Positions 8,101 through 14,312 of a stretch of DNA of 14,607 nucleotides are shown here, one piece after another. Every line of letters begins with the position of its first letter. Position 1 is the first letter of the stretch. The translations under genes and the position numbers were made by a program. The stretch lies in assembly GCA_027450125.1 (NCBI GenBank), contig DAIDKG010000305.1, positions 1 through 14,607 on the forward strand, in the 5' to 3' direction. The notes beneath the pieces are model-generated. The model was not told the DNA's origin and searched no databases. It saw nothing but the letters and a program-made list of their open reading frames with translations. This DNA comes from Bordetella sp. (GTDB taxonomy: Bacteria > Pseudomonadota > Gammaproteobacteria > Burkholderiales > Burkholderiaceae_B).

Positions 8101-9005
8101 TGGATGGCCTGCTCATAATCGGCGTAGTAGCGGTCTGCGTCTTCCTGGGTCAGCGCCGCTTCGCCCAGCATGTCATACGAGTGGCGAAAACCCTGGGCTT
8201 CGAGTTTGCGGTTGTTGGCCAGCGCCTCGGCGATGGTCTGGCCGGAGACGAACTGCTCGCCCATCATGCGCATGGCCATGTTCACGCCCTGGCGGATGAG
8301 CGGCTCGCCGCCCTTGCCGATCAGGCGCGTGAGCGCCGACGACAGGCCCTGCTCGCTGTTGACCGCCACCAGCTTGCCCGTGATCATCAGCCCCCAGGTG
8401 GCAGCGTTGACAAAGAGCGACTGGCGCCCGCCGGTATGCGACTTCCAGTCCCCGCGGGCGATCTTGTCGCGGATGAGCACGTCGCGCGTGGCGCGGTCGG
8501 GAATGCGCAGCAGCGCCTCGGCCAGGCACATCAGCGCCACGCCCTCCTGGCTGGAGAGCGAAAACTCCTGCAGCAGCCCTTCCACGCCGCCGCCCGTGCG
8601 CTTGCCGCGCAAGGTCTGGACCAGCCCGGTGGCCATGGCGCGGATCTTTTCCGGGTTGGCGATGCGCGCCTGCCCCAGCAGCAGCGGCACGCATTCCGGC
8701 TCGGGCCGGCGGTAGGCGGCGGTAATGGCCGCCCGCAACACCGATTGCGGCTGCACCTCCTGACCGAATTCGAAGAATGGGGGCACGTGCTGGGTGGCCT
8801 CGCTCTCGCCGGTTTCACCTTCCGCCCTGTCCTGGGAGAAGTAAGCCACTTCGGGGGGCAACTGGCCGCGCTCGATTTTCTCGATATAGGCCGCCAGGGC
8901 CTGTTTATGCAGCCAGTGCGGCGTGCAATTGAGCTTCTGTGCCGCGGCTTTGAGCCGGTCGCGAAGCGCGTCGTCTACTTTGACACCCAGAGTGATATTG
9001 GCCAT
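5184..9005 (-). CDS. putA: Trifunctional proline utilisation protein PutA (RHH repressor, PRODH, P5CDH)
   Basis: 1273 residues oxidise proline to glutamate in two steps with substrate channelling, as a peripheral inner-membrane flavoenzyme, and repress their own gene when proline is absent. Residues 1-46 are a ribbon-helix-helix DNA-binding domain (ITLGVKVDDALRDRLKAAA). The FAD-dependent proline dehydrogenase barrel spans roughly 180-560, with GISIKLSALHPRYS, RLMVRLVKGAYWDSE, YPQFATHNAYT and EFQCLHGMGE. The P5C dehydrogenase spans about 600-1100, with SPWNFPLAIFTGQ, FTGSTEV, ETGGQN (catalytic-site Glu878) and GQRCSALR (catalytic Cys912). An ALDH-like C-terminal domain ends in the conserved tail SINTAAAGGNASLMTIG, typical of long type B PutA; E. 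coli PutA is 1320 residues. The ATG at 9005 fits the family N-terminus; a TTG at 9017 is in frame but adds only FPV-type leader residues. No putP is nearby. No truncation or frameshift is seen. Confidence 0.97.
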   Translation of the reverse strand: MANITLGVKVDDALRDRLKAAAQKLNCTPHWLHKQALAAYIEKIERGQLPPEVAYFSQDRAEGETGESEATQHVPPFFEFGQEVQPQSVLRAAITAAYRRPEPECVPLLLGQARIANPEKIRAMATGLVQTLRGKRTGGGVEGLLQEFSLSSQEGVALMCLAEALLRIPDRATRDVLIRDKIARGDWKSHTGGRQSLFVNAATWGLMITGKLVAVNSEQGLSSALTRLIGKGGEPLIRQGVNMAMRMMGEQFVSGQTIAEALANNRKLEAQGFRHSYDMLGEAALTQEDADRYYADYEQAIHAIGKSAAGRGIYEGPGISIKLSALHPRYSRAQRERVMQQLLPRMLALAVLARSYDIGLNIDAEEADRLELSLDLLEALCHAPQLDGWNGIGFVIQAYQKRAPFVIDYVVDLARRSHHRLMVRLVKGAYWDSEVKRAQVDGLEGYPVYTRKVYTDVAYLACARKLLGAPDAIYPQFATHNAYTLSAIYHLAGQNYYAGQYEFQCLHGMGESLYEEVVGPVAQGKLNRPCRIYAPVGTHETLLAYLVRRLLENGANTSFVNLIGDDSIPVEQLVADPVEAASRIVPLGAPHEKIPLPRELYGPADTGARVNSAGLDLSNEHRLGSLAAALQASAASEWRASPMLDEAQAWDESRAADVRNPADHRDRVGQVIEATPEEADVALRAASKTAPIWHATPVAERAGCLLRAAQMLEERMQGLLGLIVREAGKSLPNAIAEVREAVDFLRYYAAQVQREFSNDTHRPLGTVLCISPWNFPLAIFTGQVAAALAAGNAVIAKPAEQTPLIAAQMVAILREAGVPAGAVQLLPGRGETVGAALVASEAVHGVMFTGSTEVARLIARTLADRLDSDGHVIPLIAETGGQNAMIVDSSALAEQVVIDVLNSAYDSAGQRCSALRVLCLQEDCADHVMAMLKGAMRELRVSNPDLLSTDVGPVIDAQAGHVIRQHIDAMRAAGRTVSQIELDERCRHGTFVPPTLIEIDSLEELQREVFGPVLHVLHYRRDGLDALLDQINATGYGLTFGVHTRIDETVHHVTERVHAGNLYVNRNVVGAVVGVQPFGGEGLSGTGPKAGGPLYIYRLLATRPEAVAAGLESAARSESGLVLAGPTGELNTYRLKPRGRVLGIAATQAGAQAQWQAALSTGNALLLLDTPEARAWHKALGKQAKGACVTLLADGDVDGAEFEAVLFEGDSDALRVWNRRMAARPGAIVSVQGLSSDAVAGGAGYATERLYVEKSLSINTAAAGGNASLMTIG

Positions 9006-9052
9006 GACAGGGAACAACCGATGCAGTGAGGAATACTCGCCATCTTAAAAAG

Positions 9053-9058
9053 GTTGCA
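9053..9058 (+). promoter_or_regulatory. GTTGCA, candidate PutA operator at the putA transcription start
   Basis: GTTGCA is the core sequence bound by the E. coli PutA ribbon-helix-helix domain. Here it lies just downstream of the putA -10 box, over the predicted start point near 9056, a position suited to autorepression. A five-of-six match (GTTGCC) occurs on the minus strand at 9108-9103. The hexamer alone is short, so the support comes from its position and from the RHH domain of the adjacent gene. Confidence 0.5.
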
Positions 9059-9062
9059 CCTA

Positions 9063-9091
9063 ATTATAAATAGGGTTAACCCCCAATAAAA
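9063..9091 (-). promoter_or_regulatory. putA promoter with perfect TATAAT
   Basis: The minus strand carries TATAAT at 9068-9063, a perfect sigma70 -10 box, 58 bp before the putA ATG. The hexamer 17 bp upstream is TTTTAT (9091-9086), a poor -35, suggesting that an activator helps. The spacer contains the 10-bp palindrome GGGTTAACCC (9073-9082), a likely site for a dimeric regulator of unknown identity. Confidence 0.55.
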
Positions 9092-9133
9092 CAAGGATTT
9101 TTGGCAACATCCAAAGTATCCGCTCCATGTCGG

Positions 9134-9166
9134 GAACAAACCAGGCCACCCCGCTCGGGATGGCCT
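9134..9166 (-). terminator. Intrinsic terminator of the ABC transporter/amidohydrolase operon
   Basis: On the minus-strand RNA a 10-bp stem (AGGCCAUCCC with GGGGUGGCCU, loop GAGC; arms 9166-9157 and 9152-9143) is followed by GGUUUGUU. It starts 45 nt after the binding-protein stop and lies upstream of the putA promoter, where an operon end is expected. One pair is U-G in this direction and would be an A-C mismatch in the plus-strand RNA, so the hairpin favours minus-strand transcription. The U-tract is imperfect. Confidence 0.6.
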
Positions 9167-9211
9167 TGCCAGTCGGGTGTCCGCAAACGCACGCTGCTCA
9201 GCGGCGATGCC

Positions 9212-10279
9212 TCACAGACCCACCTTGAAAGATTTGTTCCAGAAATCTAGGTAATCGGACTTTGCCGCATTCAGGGCCGCGAGGTCGTAAGGGCGCAGCG
9301 TCTTCAACTCCGCCTCGGTAAAGCCGACGCGCTTGCGCAGCTCATCCGACATCGGCGCGTTGCGCACTGTCGGGGCATAACCCATGGCCTTGGCGAATTG
9401 CACCTGCCCCATGGGATCGAGCATGGCATTCAGATAGGCCCAGGCCGCGTCCTTGTTGCGCGAGTTTTTGGCCACGGCCGCCTCGAAAGTGACCGGAATC
9501 GAGCCTTCCTTGGGCATCACGAAGTCGACAGGCAGACCCGCGTCGCGCCACTGCAGCGCCCGTGCCTTCCACATAGCGGAAATCCAAATCTCACCCGATT
9601 TGAACGCTGCAGCCACCGCTTCGTTCGAAGGATAGACGCGGGGCGCATTCTTCTTGAGCTTCTTCAGAAAATCGATGCCGGGCTGGAAGCTCTTGATGCG
9701 TCCGGCAGGGCTGGTGCCCGCGCCCACAAACAGGGCATTGGGCGAGAACAGAATGTCGGAAAAGCCCGTGCCGCCCTTGTTCTTGGGGTCCAGCATGATG
9801 TCGATGGACGTCGGCGGTGTGGGGAATTTCTTTGTGCTGTAGACCAGGACCATCGCGCTGAAGATGTGCGGAATCGAATACGGCGTCCTGAACTGATCGT
9901 AGACGTTGACCAGATTGGGAATGTGCTGCGCATTGGCATCGACTGGTGCCAATACATCGGACAACGAAACTTGGTACATATCCAGATCGCTCAACAGCGG
10001 CACGTCCATGCTGCCGCGGCGGGAATTCTTCTCAGCCCGCAACTTGGTGATACGCGGTTCCGAATTGCCAGTATCGAACACCACATCCACTCCCTGTTTC
10101 TTGAGGATGGGCGAGATGATCTGCTGCAGGAGGTTTTCATAATCGCCGCCCCAGGTGCCTACCACCACGCTGCCGCCAGCGGCTCGGGACAGCCCTGGGA
10201 TCATGGGCAGCGTCGCCGCCAACCCCAGTCCGGCTGCGGCCTTGAAGAAATCACGGCGATCGATATTGTTCGAAGTCAT
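9212..10279 (-). CDS. Tat-exported PotD-like ABC substrate-binding protein
   Basis: 355-residue extracellular solute-binding protein of the spermidine/putrescine-type (COG0687) group. The N-terminus has a twin-arginine signal: DRRDFFK (7-13), a hydrophobic stretch (14-31) and SRAAGG (32-37) before the mature domain, so it folds in the cytoplasm and is exported by Tat. The mature part opens with SVVVGTWGGDYENLLQ, typical of the family, and later shows FKSGEIWISAMWKARAL, a hinge/ligand-cleft segment. It would deliver substrate to the PotB-like permease at the far end of the same operon. GAGAGA about 6 nt before the ATG at 10279 supports the start. It is the last gene before a terminator and is separated from the GTPase gene by 96 nt. 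The ligand cannot be predicted; family members bind polyamines, phosphonates, opines and other small amines. Confidence 0.88.
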   Translation of the reverse strand: MTSNNIDRRDFFKAAAGLGLAATLPMIPGLSRAAGGSVVVGTWGGDYENLLQQIISPILKKQGVDVVFDTGNSEPRITKLRAEKNSRRGSMDVPLLSDLDMYQVSLSDVLAPVDANAQHIPNLVNVYDQFRTPYSIPHIFSAMVLVYSTKKFPTPPTSIDIMLDPKNKGGTGFSDILFSPNALFVGAGTSPAGRIKSFQPGIDFLKKLKKNAPRVYPSNEAVAAAFKSGEIWISAMWKARALQWRDAGLPVDFVMPKEGSIPVTFEAAVAKNSRNKDAAWAYLNAMLDPMGQVQFAKAMGYAPTVRNAPMSDELRKRVGFTEAELKTLRPYDLAALNAAKSDYLDFWNKSFKVGL

Positions 10280-10375
10280 GGCTGTTCTCTCTCAGTTTCA
10301 TACGTCGTTCATCTAGGAGGCGGCACAAACCGCCCTGCATGGGAAACGCAAACTGCAACGTCAAAAAGCGGTACA

Positions 10376-11398
10376 TCAAACCAGGGCATGCAAGCTGACG
10401 GGACCATCCGGTGCCATGCTCTGCAAGTCGGCCAATTCCAGGTCGCGGGTGATCACGATCAATACGTCCTTGCCATCCGGCGCAGCCATGCGCCGCGGCA
10501 TGCCGAAAGTAGTTCCCACGCTCTGGATCAGAATGGGTTCGGGACAGTCGCTCACTTTCAGCAGCGCCTTGACTCGCAGCAAGCGTGCGCCGCAGAATCC
10601 GGCCAGGTCGTCCAGCCACATGGAAAAGTCGTCCCAGTCCATCGCCGCGCGCGGCGTTCCCGTCCAGACGCGTATCCGCGGATGCGACATGCCGGCCTCG
10701 CGCCGCCCGGCCGCGAACAGGGCATGCAGGCCCAGGTCGCCGGACTGCGCGCCAGGCAGGGCCGCAAAGGCCTCGCGCACTGCGGCAGCGCGATCGGCAT
10801 GGGCCACGATTCGCGCCAGGGGATTGAATCCTCGTGCCCGCGCGGCATGTTCCGCCAGCGACGCGGCCGGCACCTGGTCCACCTTGGTCAGCACGATGCA
10901 TTGCGCGGCCGCCAATTGCGCCGCTGCTTCCTCGAACTGCGTTTCGCGCCCGACGTCGGCCAGGCAATCGTAGGTTGCCAGCACCGACAGGCGCAGATTG
11001 CGCCGGGCCAGTTCCGGATCGGCCAGCGAGGCAATGATGGGTCCCGGCCGGGACAGGCCGCTGGTTTCGAGGACGATGCGCCTCAAAGGTCCTCGTCCGC
11101 CCGGGCGCGGCGCCTCGAGCAAGGCGTGGACGGTATCGATTAGGCTGCTGCGCAGCGAGCAGCATACGCAACCGTTGGCCAGCAGCGTCATGGGTATGCC
11201 CGCGGCGCTGTCGGAAACGATGGCGCCGTCTATGCCGATTTCGCCCGCTTCGTTGACGATCACGCCGGTGTCGCCCGAGTCTTCGCCGCGCAGAAAATCC
11301 ACGAGCAGGCTGGTCTTGCCGCTGCCCAGAAAACCCGACAGGATGACCAGGTCCACCGGCACCGGCGGTTCGGAGTCAGCGCCGATGCGGGGGGCCAT
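10376..11398 (-). CDS. COG0523/CobW-family GTPase, probable metallochaperone
   Basis: 340-residue G3E-class P-loop GTPase. GFLGSGKTS (22-30) is the Walker A loop, VNEAGEIGIDG (48-58) the switch region, NGCVCC (75-80) the CxCC metal-binding motif, ETSGLSRPGP (111-120) the Walker B region and TKVD (171-174) the guanine-specificity motif. The C-terminal CobW_C-like part (about 240-340) is present and lacks a His-rich loop. Family members deliver Zn, Co or Fe to client enzymes. The start at 11398 is preceded by AAGGAG about 7 nt upstream and overlaps the end of the amidohydrolase gene by 23 nt, so the two are translationally coupled; the frame opens further upstream but only inside the neighbour. 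The flanking metal-dependent hydrolases are the likely clients, which is inference. Roles in cobalamin synthesis are not supported by context. Confidence 0.88.
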   Translation of the reverse strand: MAPRIGADSEPPVPVDLVILSGFLGSGKTSLLVDFLRGEDSGDTGVIVNEAGEIGIDGAIVSDSAAGIPMTLLANGCVCCSLRSSLIDTVHALLEAPRPGGRGPLRRIVLETSGLSRPGPIIASLADPELARRNLRLSVLATYDCLADVGRETQFEEAAAQLAAAQCIVLTKVDQVPAASLAEHAARARGFNPLARIVAHADRAAAVREAFAALPGAQSGDLGLHALFAAGRREAGMSHPRIRVWTGTPRAAMDWDDFSMWLDDLAGFCGARLLRVKALLKVSDCPEPILIQSVGTTFGMPRRMAAPDGKDVLIVITRDLELADLQSMAPDGPVSLHALV

Positions 11399-12989
11399 CG
11401 AGGTCTCCTTCCCAACTGCCCTCGACCAACGCGCGCACGTCGGCCAGGAGCTGCTCGGTGTCGTACACCACGCCTGCCTTGACGGTGTAGCGCAAGGCGC
11501 GCTTCCACTCGACCTTGCCGGTGGCATCGTTCAGCCGCATGGCGCCGGTGCCATAAAGCAGCTTGAAGTCTTCCAGCGGATTCTGCTCGTGGATAAGCAG
11601 GTCGGCACGTTTGCCTACATCGATGGAACCGGTCTCCTCGTCTATGCCCAGCAGTTCAGCGCCTGAGATGGTGGCAGCACGCAGCACCTCCAGCGGATGG
11701 AAACCCGACTCCTGCAGCAGCTCCAGTTCACGGATCAGGCCGAAACCGTAGATCTGGAAAATGAAACCCGAATCGCTGCCGGCGCAGACCCTTCCACCCA
11801 GGTTTTTGTATTCGTTGATGAACTGCATCCACAGCTGGTAGTTCTGCTTCCACTCGATTTCATTGGTGGTGCTCCAGCGGTACCAATAGGCGCCATGGCC
11901 CCCGCGCTGCGGCTGGAAGTACTTCCACACGGCCTTCCAGGTGTAATCGTCGTGCCAATCGGCGCGCCTCGCGCGCATCAGGTCGCGGTTGGCGTCATAG
12001 ATATTGAAAGTCGGAACGAAGGTGTGGCCCAGTTCCAGAAACTTGTCCATCACCTCGCGCCACTTCGCGCTGCCGGGCCTGGCGGCCTGCAGAAAAGTCT
12101 GGCCCGCCAGCGAGAAGCGATAGTATTCGTCGCTGTAGTTGTAGTCGGTCGGATAGTTCTGCACGACCCTGTTTTCGAACATGGCCTCGGGCAGGCCGTA
12201 GTAGTGCTCCGAACTGGTCAGGCCCCACTGCGCCGACTTCAAGGCATTGACGCGCGTCACGGCCATCTGCGCATGATGGCAGCCCGAACGCAGGCCCACC
12301 TTGGCCGCCTCGTCCAGCGCGGCCTGCATGATGGCCGGCGGCGCGCCGAAGAACTTGATGCCGTCGCCGCCGCGCGCCTTGAGCCGGCGCACCCAGTCGC
12401 GCCCCTGCTCGGGCGTATGTATGGTCTTGACTCGGTCGTTAATCGCCGGAAATACCGTATGCACGACCAGGCGCGGCGCGGCGATCTGGTTGCTCTCAGC
12501 CAGTTGCTTCTGCTCGAGCGTCCAGGTCAGTCCGTTCATGCTCCCCATTTCGCGCACCGTGGTCACGCCATGCGCCAGCCACAGCTTGTAAATGTAGTCG
12601 GCCGGCGGCACCTCCCCGCTCATTGCGTGATAGGGCGTGCCGATATGGCCGTGCGCATCGATCAGGCCAGGGGTGACGTATTTGCCGTGGCAGTCGATCT
12701 CGTGATCCCCAGCGGAGGGACGACGATCGGGATTGATGGGTTTATGGGGTGTACCTACATTTACGATGGCCGTGATGCGCGCATTCTCGATCACGATATC
12801 CACAGGCCCCCATGGCGGCGCGCCTGTGCCGTCGATCAGCATGGCGCCGCGCAGAACCAGTCGCGCGTACGGCCCGTTGCCGCGGTCGCGGCGGGTTGCC
12901 GCCACGGGAGGCTTGAATCCCTTGGCCAGATTCGAAGCTATGGTTTCTTCGCCGACTTGCGCCTGGGCGTAGGGGTTGTCTGTGGACAT
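11376..12989 (-). CDS. Metal-dependent amidohydrolase, large form with aromatic-rich insertion
   Basis: 537-residue cytoplasmic amidohydrolase-superfamily enzyme (COG1228-like). The N-terminal beta sandwich begins at LVLRGAMLIDGTG (45-56). The barrel carries GLIDAHGHIG (108-117; metal ligands His113, His115), DGIKFFG (209-215; Lys212 at a bridging-lysine position), CHHAQ (237-241), SSEHYYG (259-265; His262) and AGSDSG (403-408; Asp406). The C-terminus returns to the sandwich with GSIDVGKRADLLI (454-466). It is longer than the usual 400-450 residues because of a 40-residue N-terminal extension and a Trp/Tyr-rich insertion at about 275-390. The substrate is unknown; the family hydrolyses C-N bonds of dipeptides, cyclic amides and xenobiotics. 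AGAGGT before the ATG at 12989 supports the start. It lies 36 bp after the upstream amidohydrolase and overlaps the GTPase gene. Confidence 0.85.
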   Translation of the reverse strand: MSTDNPYAQAQVGEETIASNLAKGFKPPVAATRRDRGNGPYARLVLRGAMLIDGTGAPPWGPVDIVIENARITAIVNVGTPHKPINPDRRPSAGDHEIDCHGKYVTPGLIDAHGHIGTPYHAMSGEVPPADYIYKLWLAHGVTTVREMGSMNGLTWTLEQKQLAESNQIAAPRLVVHTVFPAINDRVKTIHTPEQGRDWVRRLKARGGDGIKFFGAPPAIMQAALDEAAKVGLRSGCHHAQMAVTRVNALKSAQWGLTSSEHYYGLPEAMFENRVVQNYPTDYNYSDEYYRFSLAGQTFLQAARPGSAKWREVMDKFLELGHTFVPTFNIYDANRDLMRARRADWHDDYTWKAVWKYFQPQRGGHGAYWYRWSTTNEIEWKQNYQLWMQFINEYKNLGGRVCAGSDSGFIFQIYGFGLIRELELLQESGFHPLEVLRAATISGAELLGIDEETGSIDVGKRADLLIHEQNPLEDFKLLYGTGAMRLNDATGKVEWKRALRYTVKAGVVYDTEQLLADVRALVEGSWEGDLDGPPHRR

Positions 12990-13025
12990 GATCGACCTCT
13001 GCTTGAACGTCAGGGGAACGGCGGC

Positions 13026-14273
13026 TCAGTCTGCAAGTTCGTTGTGATGAATCCGGCCATCCTTCATCACCAGTGGAATGCGCTCACCCTGCCCCGACAG
13101 GCAGGACAGATCGCGGTATGGATTACCGTCGACGACCAGCATGTCAGCCAACGCTCCAGGAACGATGCGGCCAAGCTGCCCTTCCATGCGCAGCACTTGC
13201 GCGGCGATCGTGGTCGCGCTCTGGATCACTTCCTGCGCGGACAAAACCTGCGCGCGGATGCGAAATTCGTCGCTCTGCAAGCGCTGCGAAGGCCCCAGCA
13301 GGTCGGAGCCGTACCCCATCTTCACGCCGCATCGCTTGTAGATTTCCAGCGAATGCAGGCCGGCTTTGCGCACGGTCTCGATCTTTGCGACGCTATCGGG
13401 CGGCAAGCCGTAGCTGGCCCCCTCGCTGGCCAAGGCCTCATAGGTCACCAGGGTGGGTACCACGAAAGCGCCGCGTTCGGCCATGATCCCGGCTACGCGA
13501 TCGTCGATCAGGTTGCCGTGCTCGATGGTGCGCACCCCCAGGCGTACCGCGCGCTCGATGGCGTCGGCGGTATACGAATGCGCCATGACATAGGTTTGCC
13601 GGGCAGCCGCCTCTTCGACGATCGCACGGATTTCCTCTTCGGAGTAGCCGTAGGCTGCGATCGGGTCCGTGGGCGACGCTACACCGCCGGAAGCCATGAT
13701 CTTGATCTGGTCCGCACCCATCTGGAACTCCTGGCGCACGGCCAGGCGCACATTGTCCACGCCGTCGGCCACTCGGCCAATGTCGCCGGCGCGGAAACAG
13801 CAACCGCAAAAGCTCATGGGACGCAGGTGATCGGAGCGCGGACGCGGATCGCCATGACCGCCCGTCTGACTGATGGCACGGCCCGAGATGAAGAGACGCG
13901 GCCCCTGCACCGTCCCCTCCTCGATGGCGGTCTTCAACCCCACGCCTGCTCCGCCGGCATCGCGCACCGTAGTGAATCCGCGTCGCAACATGGCCGCCAT
14001 GATCGGAACGGCGCGCATCATGACCAAGGCATCAGGCAGCATGCCCTGAGAACTCAGGTTAAGCTGCGTCGCCATCACATGGACGTGCAGATCGATCAGG
14101 CCCGGCATGAGAGTCCTGCCGGCAAGCGCGATGGTCTGCGCGCCGGCCATCTGCAAAGGCCTATCGGAGATTTCCTTGATGCGACCGTCTTCCACCAGCA
14201 CGTCGACGCCCTCCTGAAGTTCGGATTCCAGGGGGTCCAGCAAAGCAGCATTCTTGAACAGCACAGCAGTCAT
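13026..14273 (-). CDS. Metal-dependent amidohydrolase, Xaa-Pro dipeptidase/imidazolonepropionase-like
   Basis: 415-residue cytoplasmic enzyme of the amidohydrolase superfamily, closest in motifs to the bacterial dipeptidase-like group (Sgx9260/Cc2672 type). GLIDLHVHV (58-66) gives metal ligands His63 and His65. SQTGGHGD (135-142) is a group signature. ADQIKIMASGGVASP (187-201) contains the probable carboxylated bridging Lys191. MAHSYT (230-235; His232), IEHGNLID (250-257; His252) and GYGSDLLGP (320-328; Asp324) complete the active site. A cysteine cluster CGCC lies at 156-159. Characterised members of the group cleave dipeptides with C-terminal Lys or Arg, or cyclic amides; the substrate here is not determined. 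GGAG 8-9 nt before the ATG at 14273 supports the start. It is 39 bp after the ABC permease gene and 36 bp before the next hydrolase, so all are in one transcription unit. Confidence 0.87.
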   Translation of the reverse strand: MTAVLFKNAALLDPLESELQEGVDVLVEDGRIKEISDRPLQMAGAQTIALAGRTLMPGLIDLHVHVMATQLNLSSQGMLPDALVMMRAVPIMAAMLRRGFTTVRDAGGAGVGLKTAIEEGTVQGPRLFISGRAISQTGGHGDPRPRSDHLRPMSFCGCCFRAGDIGRVADGVDNVRLAVRQEFQMGADQIKIMASGGVASPTDPIAAYGYSEEEIRAIVEEAAARQTYVMAHSYTADAIERAVRLGVRTIEHGNLIDDRVAGIMAERGAFVVPTLVTYEALASEGASYGLPPDSVAKIETVRKAGLHSLEIYKRCGVKMGYGSDLLGPSQRLQSDEFRIRAQVLSAQEVIQSATTIAAQVLRMEGQLGRIVPGALADMLVVDGNPYRDLSCLSGQGERIPLVMKDGRIHHNELAD

Positions 14274-14312
14274 TTGCGTTGCTCCGTAAGCGGCCGTGTT
14301 GCCGCGGAAAAA

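Noticed and set aside
9006..9017. In-frame TTG start that would lengthen PutA by four residues
   Set aside because: Family N-termini begin right at the MANITLGVKVDD segment, and the TTG has no better ribosome site than the ATG at 9005.
5952..9029. 1025-codon open frame on the plus strand opposite putA
   Set aside because: It is fully antisense to a clearly conserved PutA, its translation is Arg/Gly/His/Gln-rich with no family motif, and long antisense frames are expected in GC-rich coding DNA.
10319..10334. GGCGG-CACAAA-CCGCC hairpin between the GTPase and binding-protein genes
   Set aside because: A 5-bp stem without a following T-run inside a GC-rich gap is too weak to call as terminator or attenuator.
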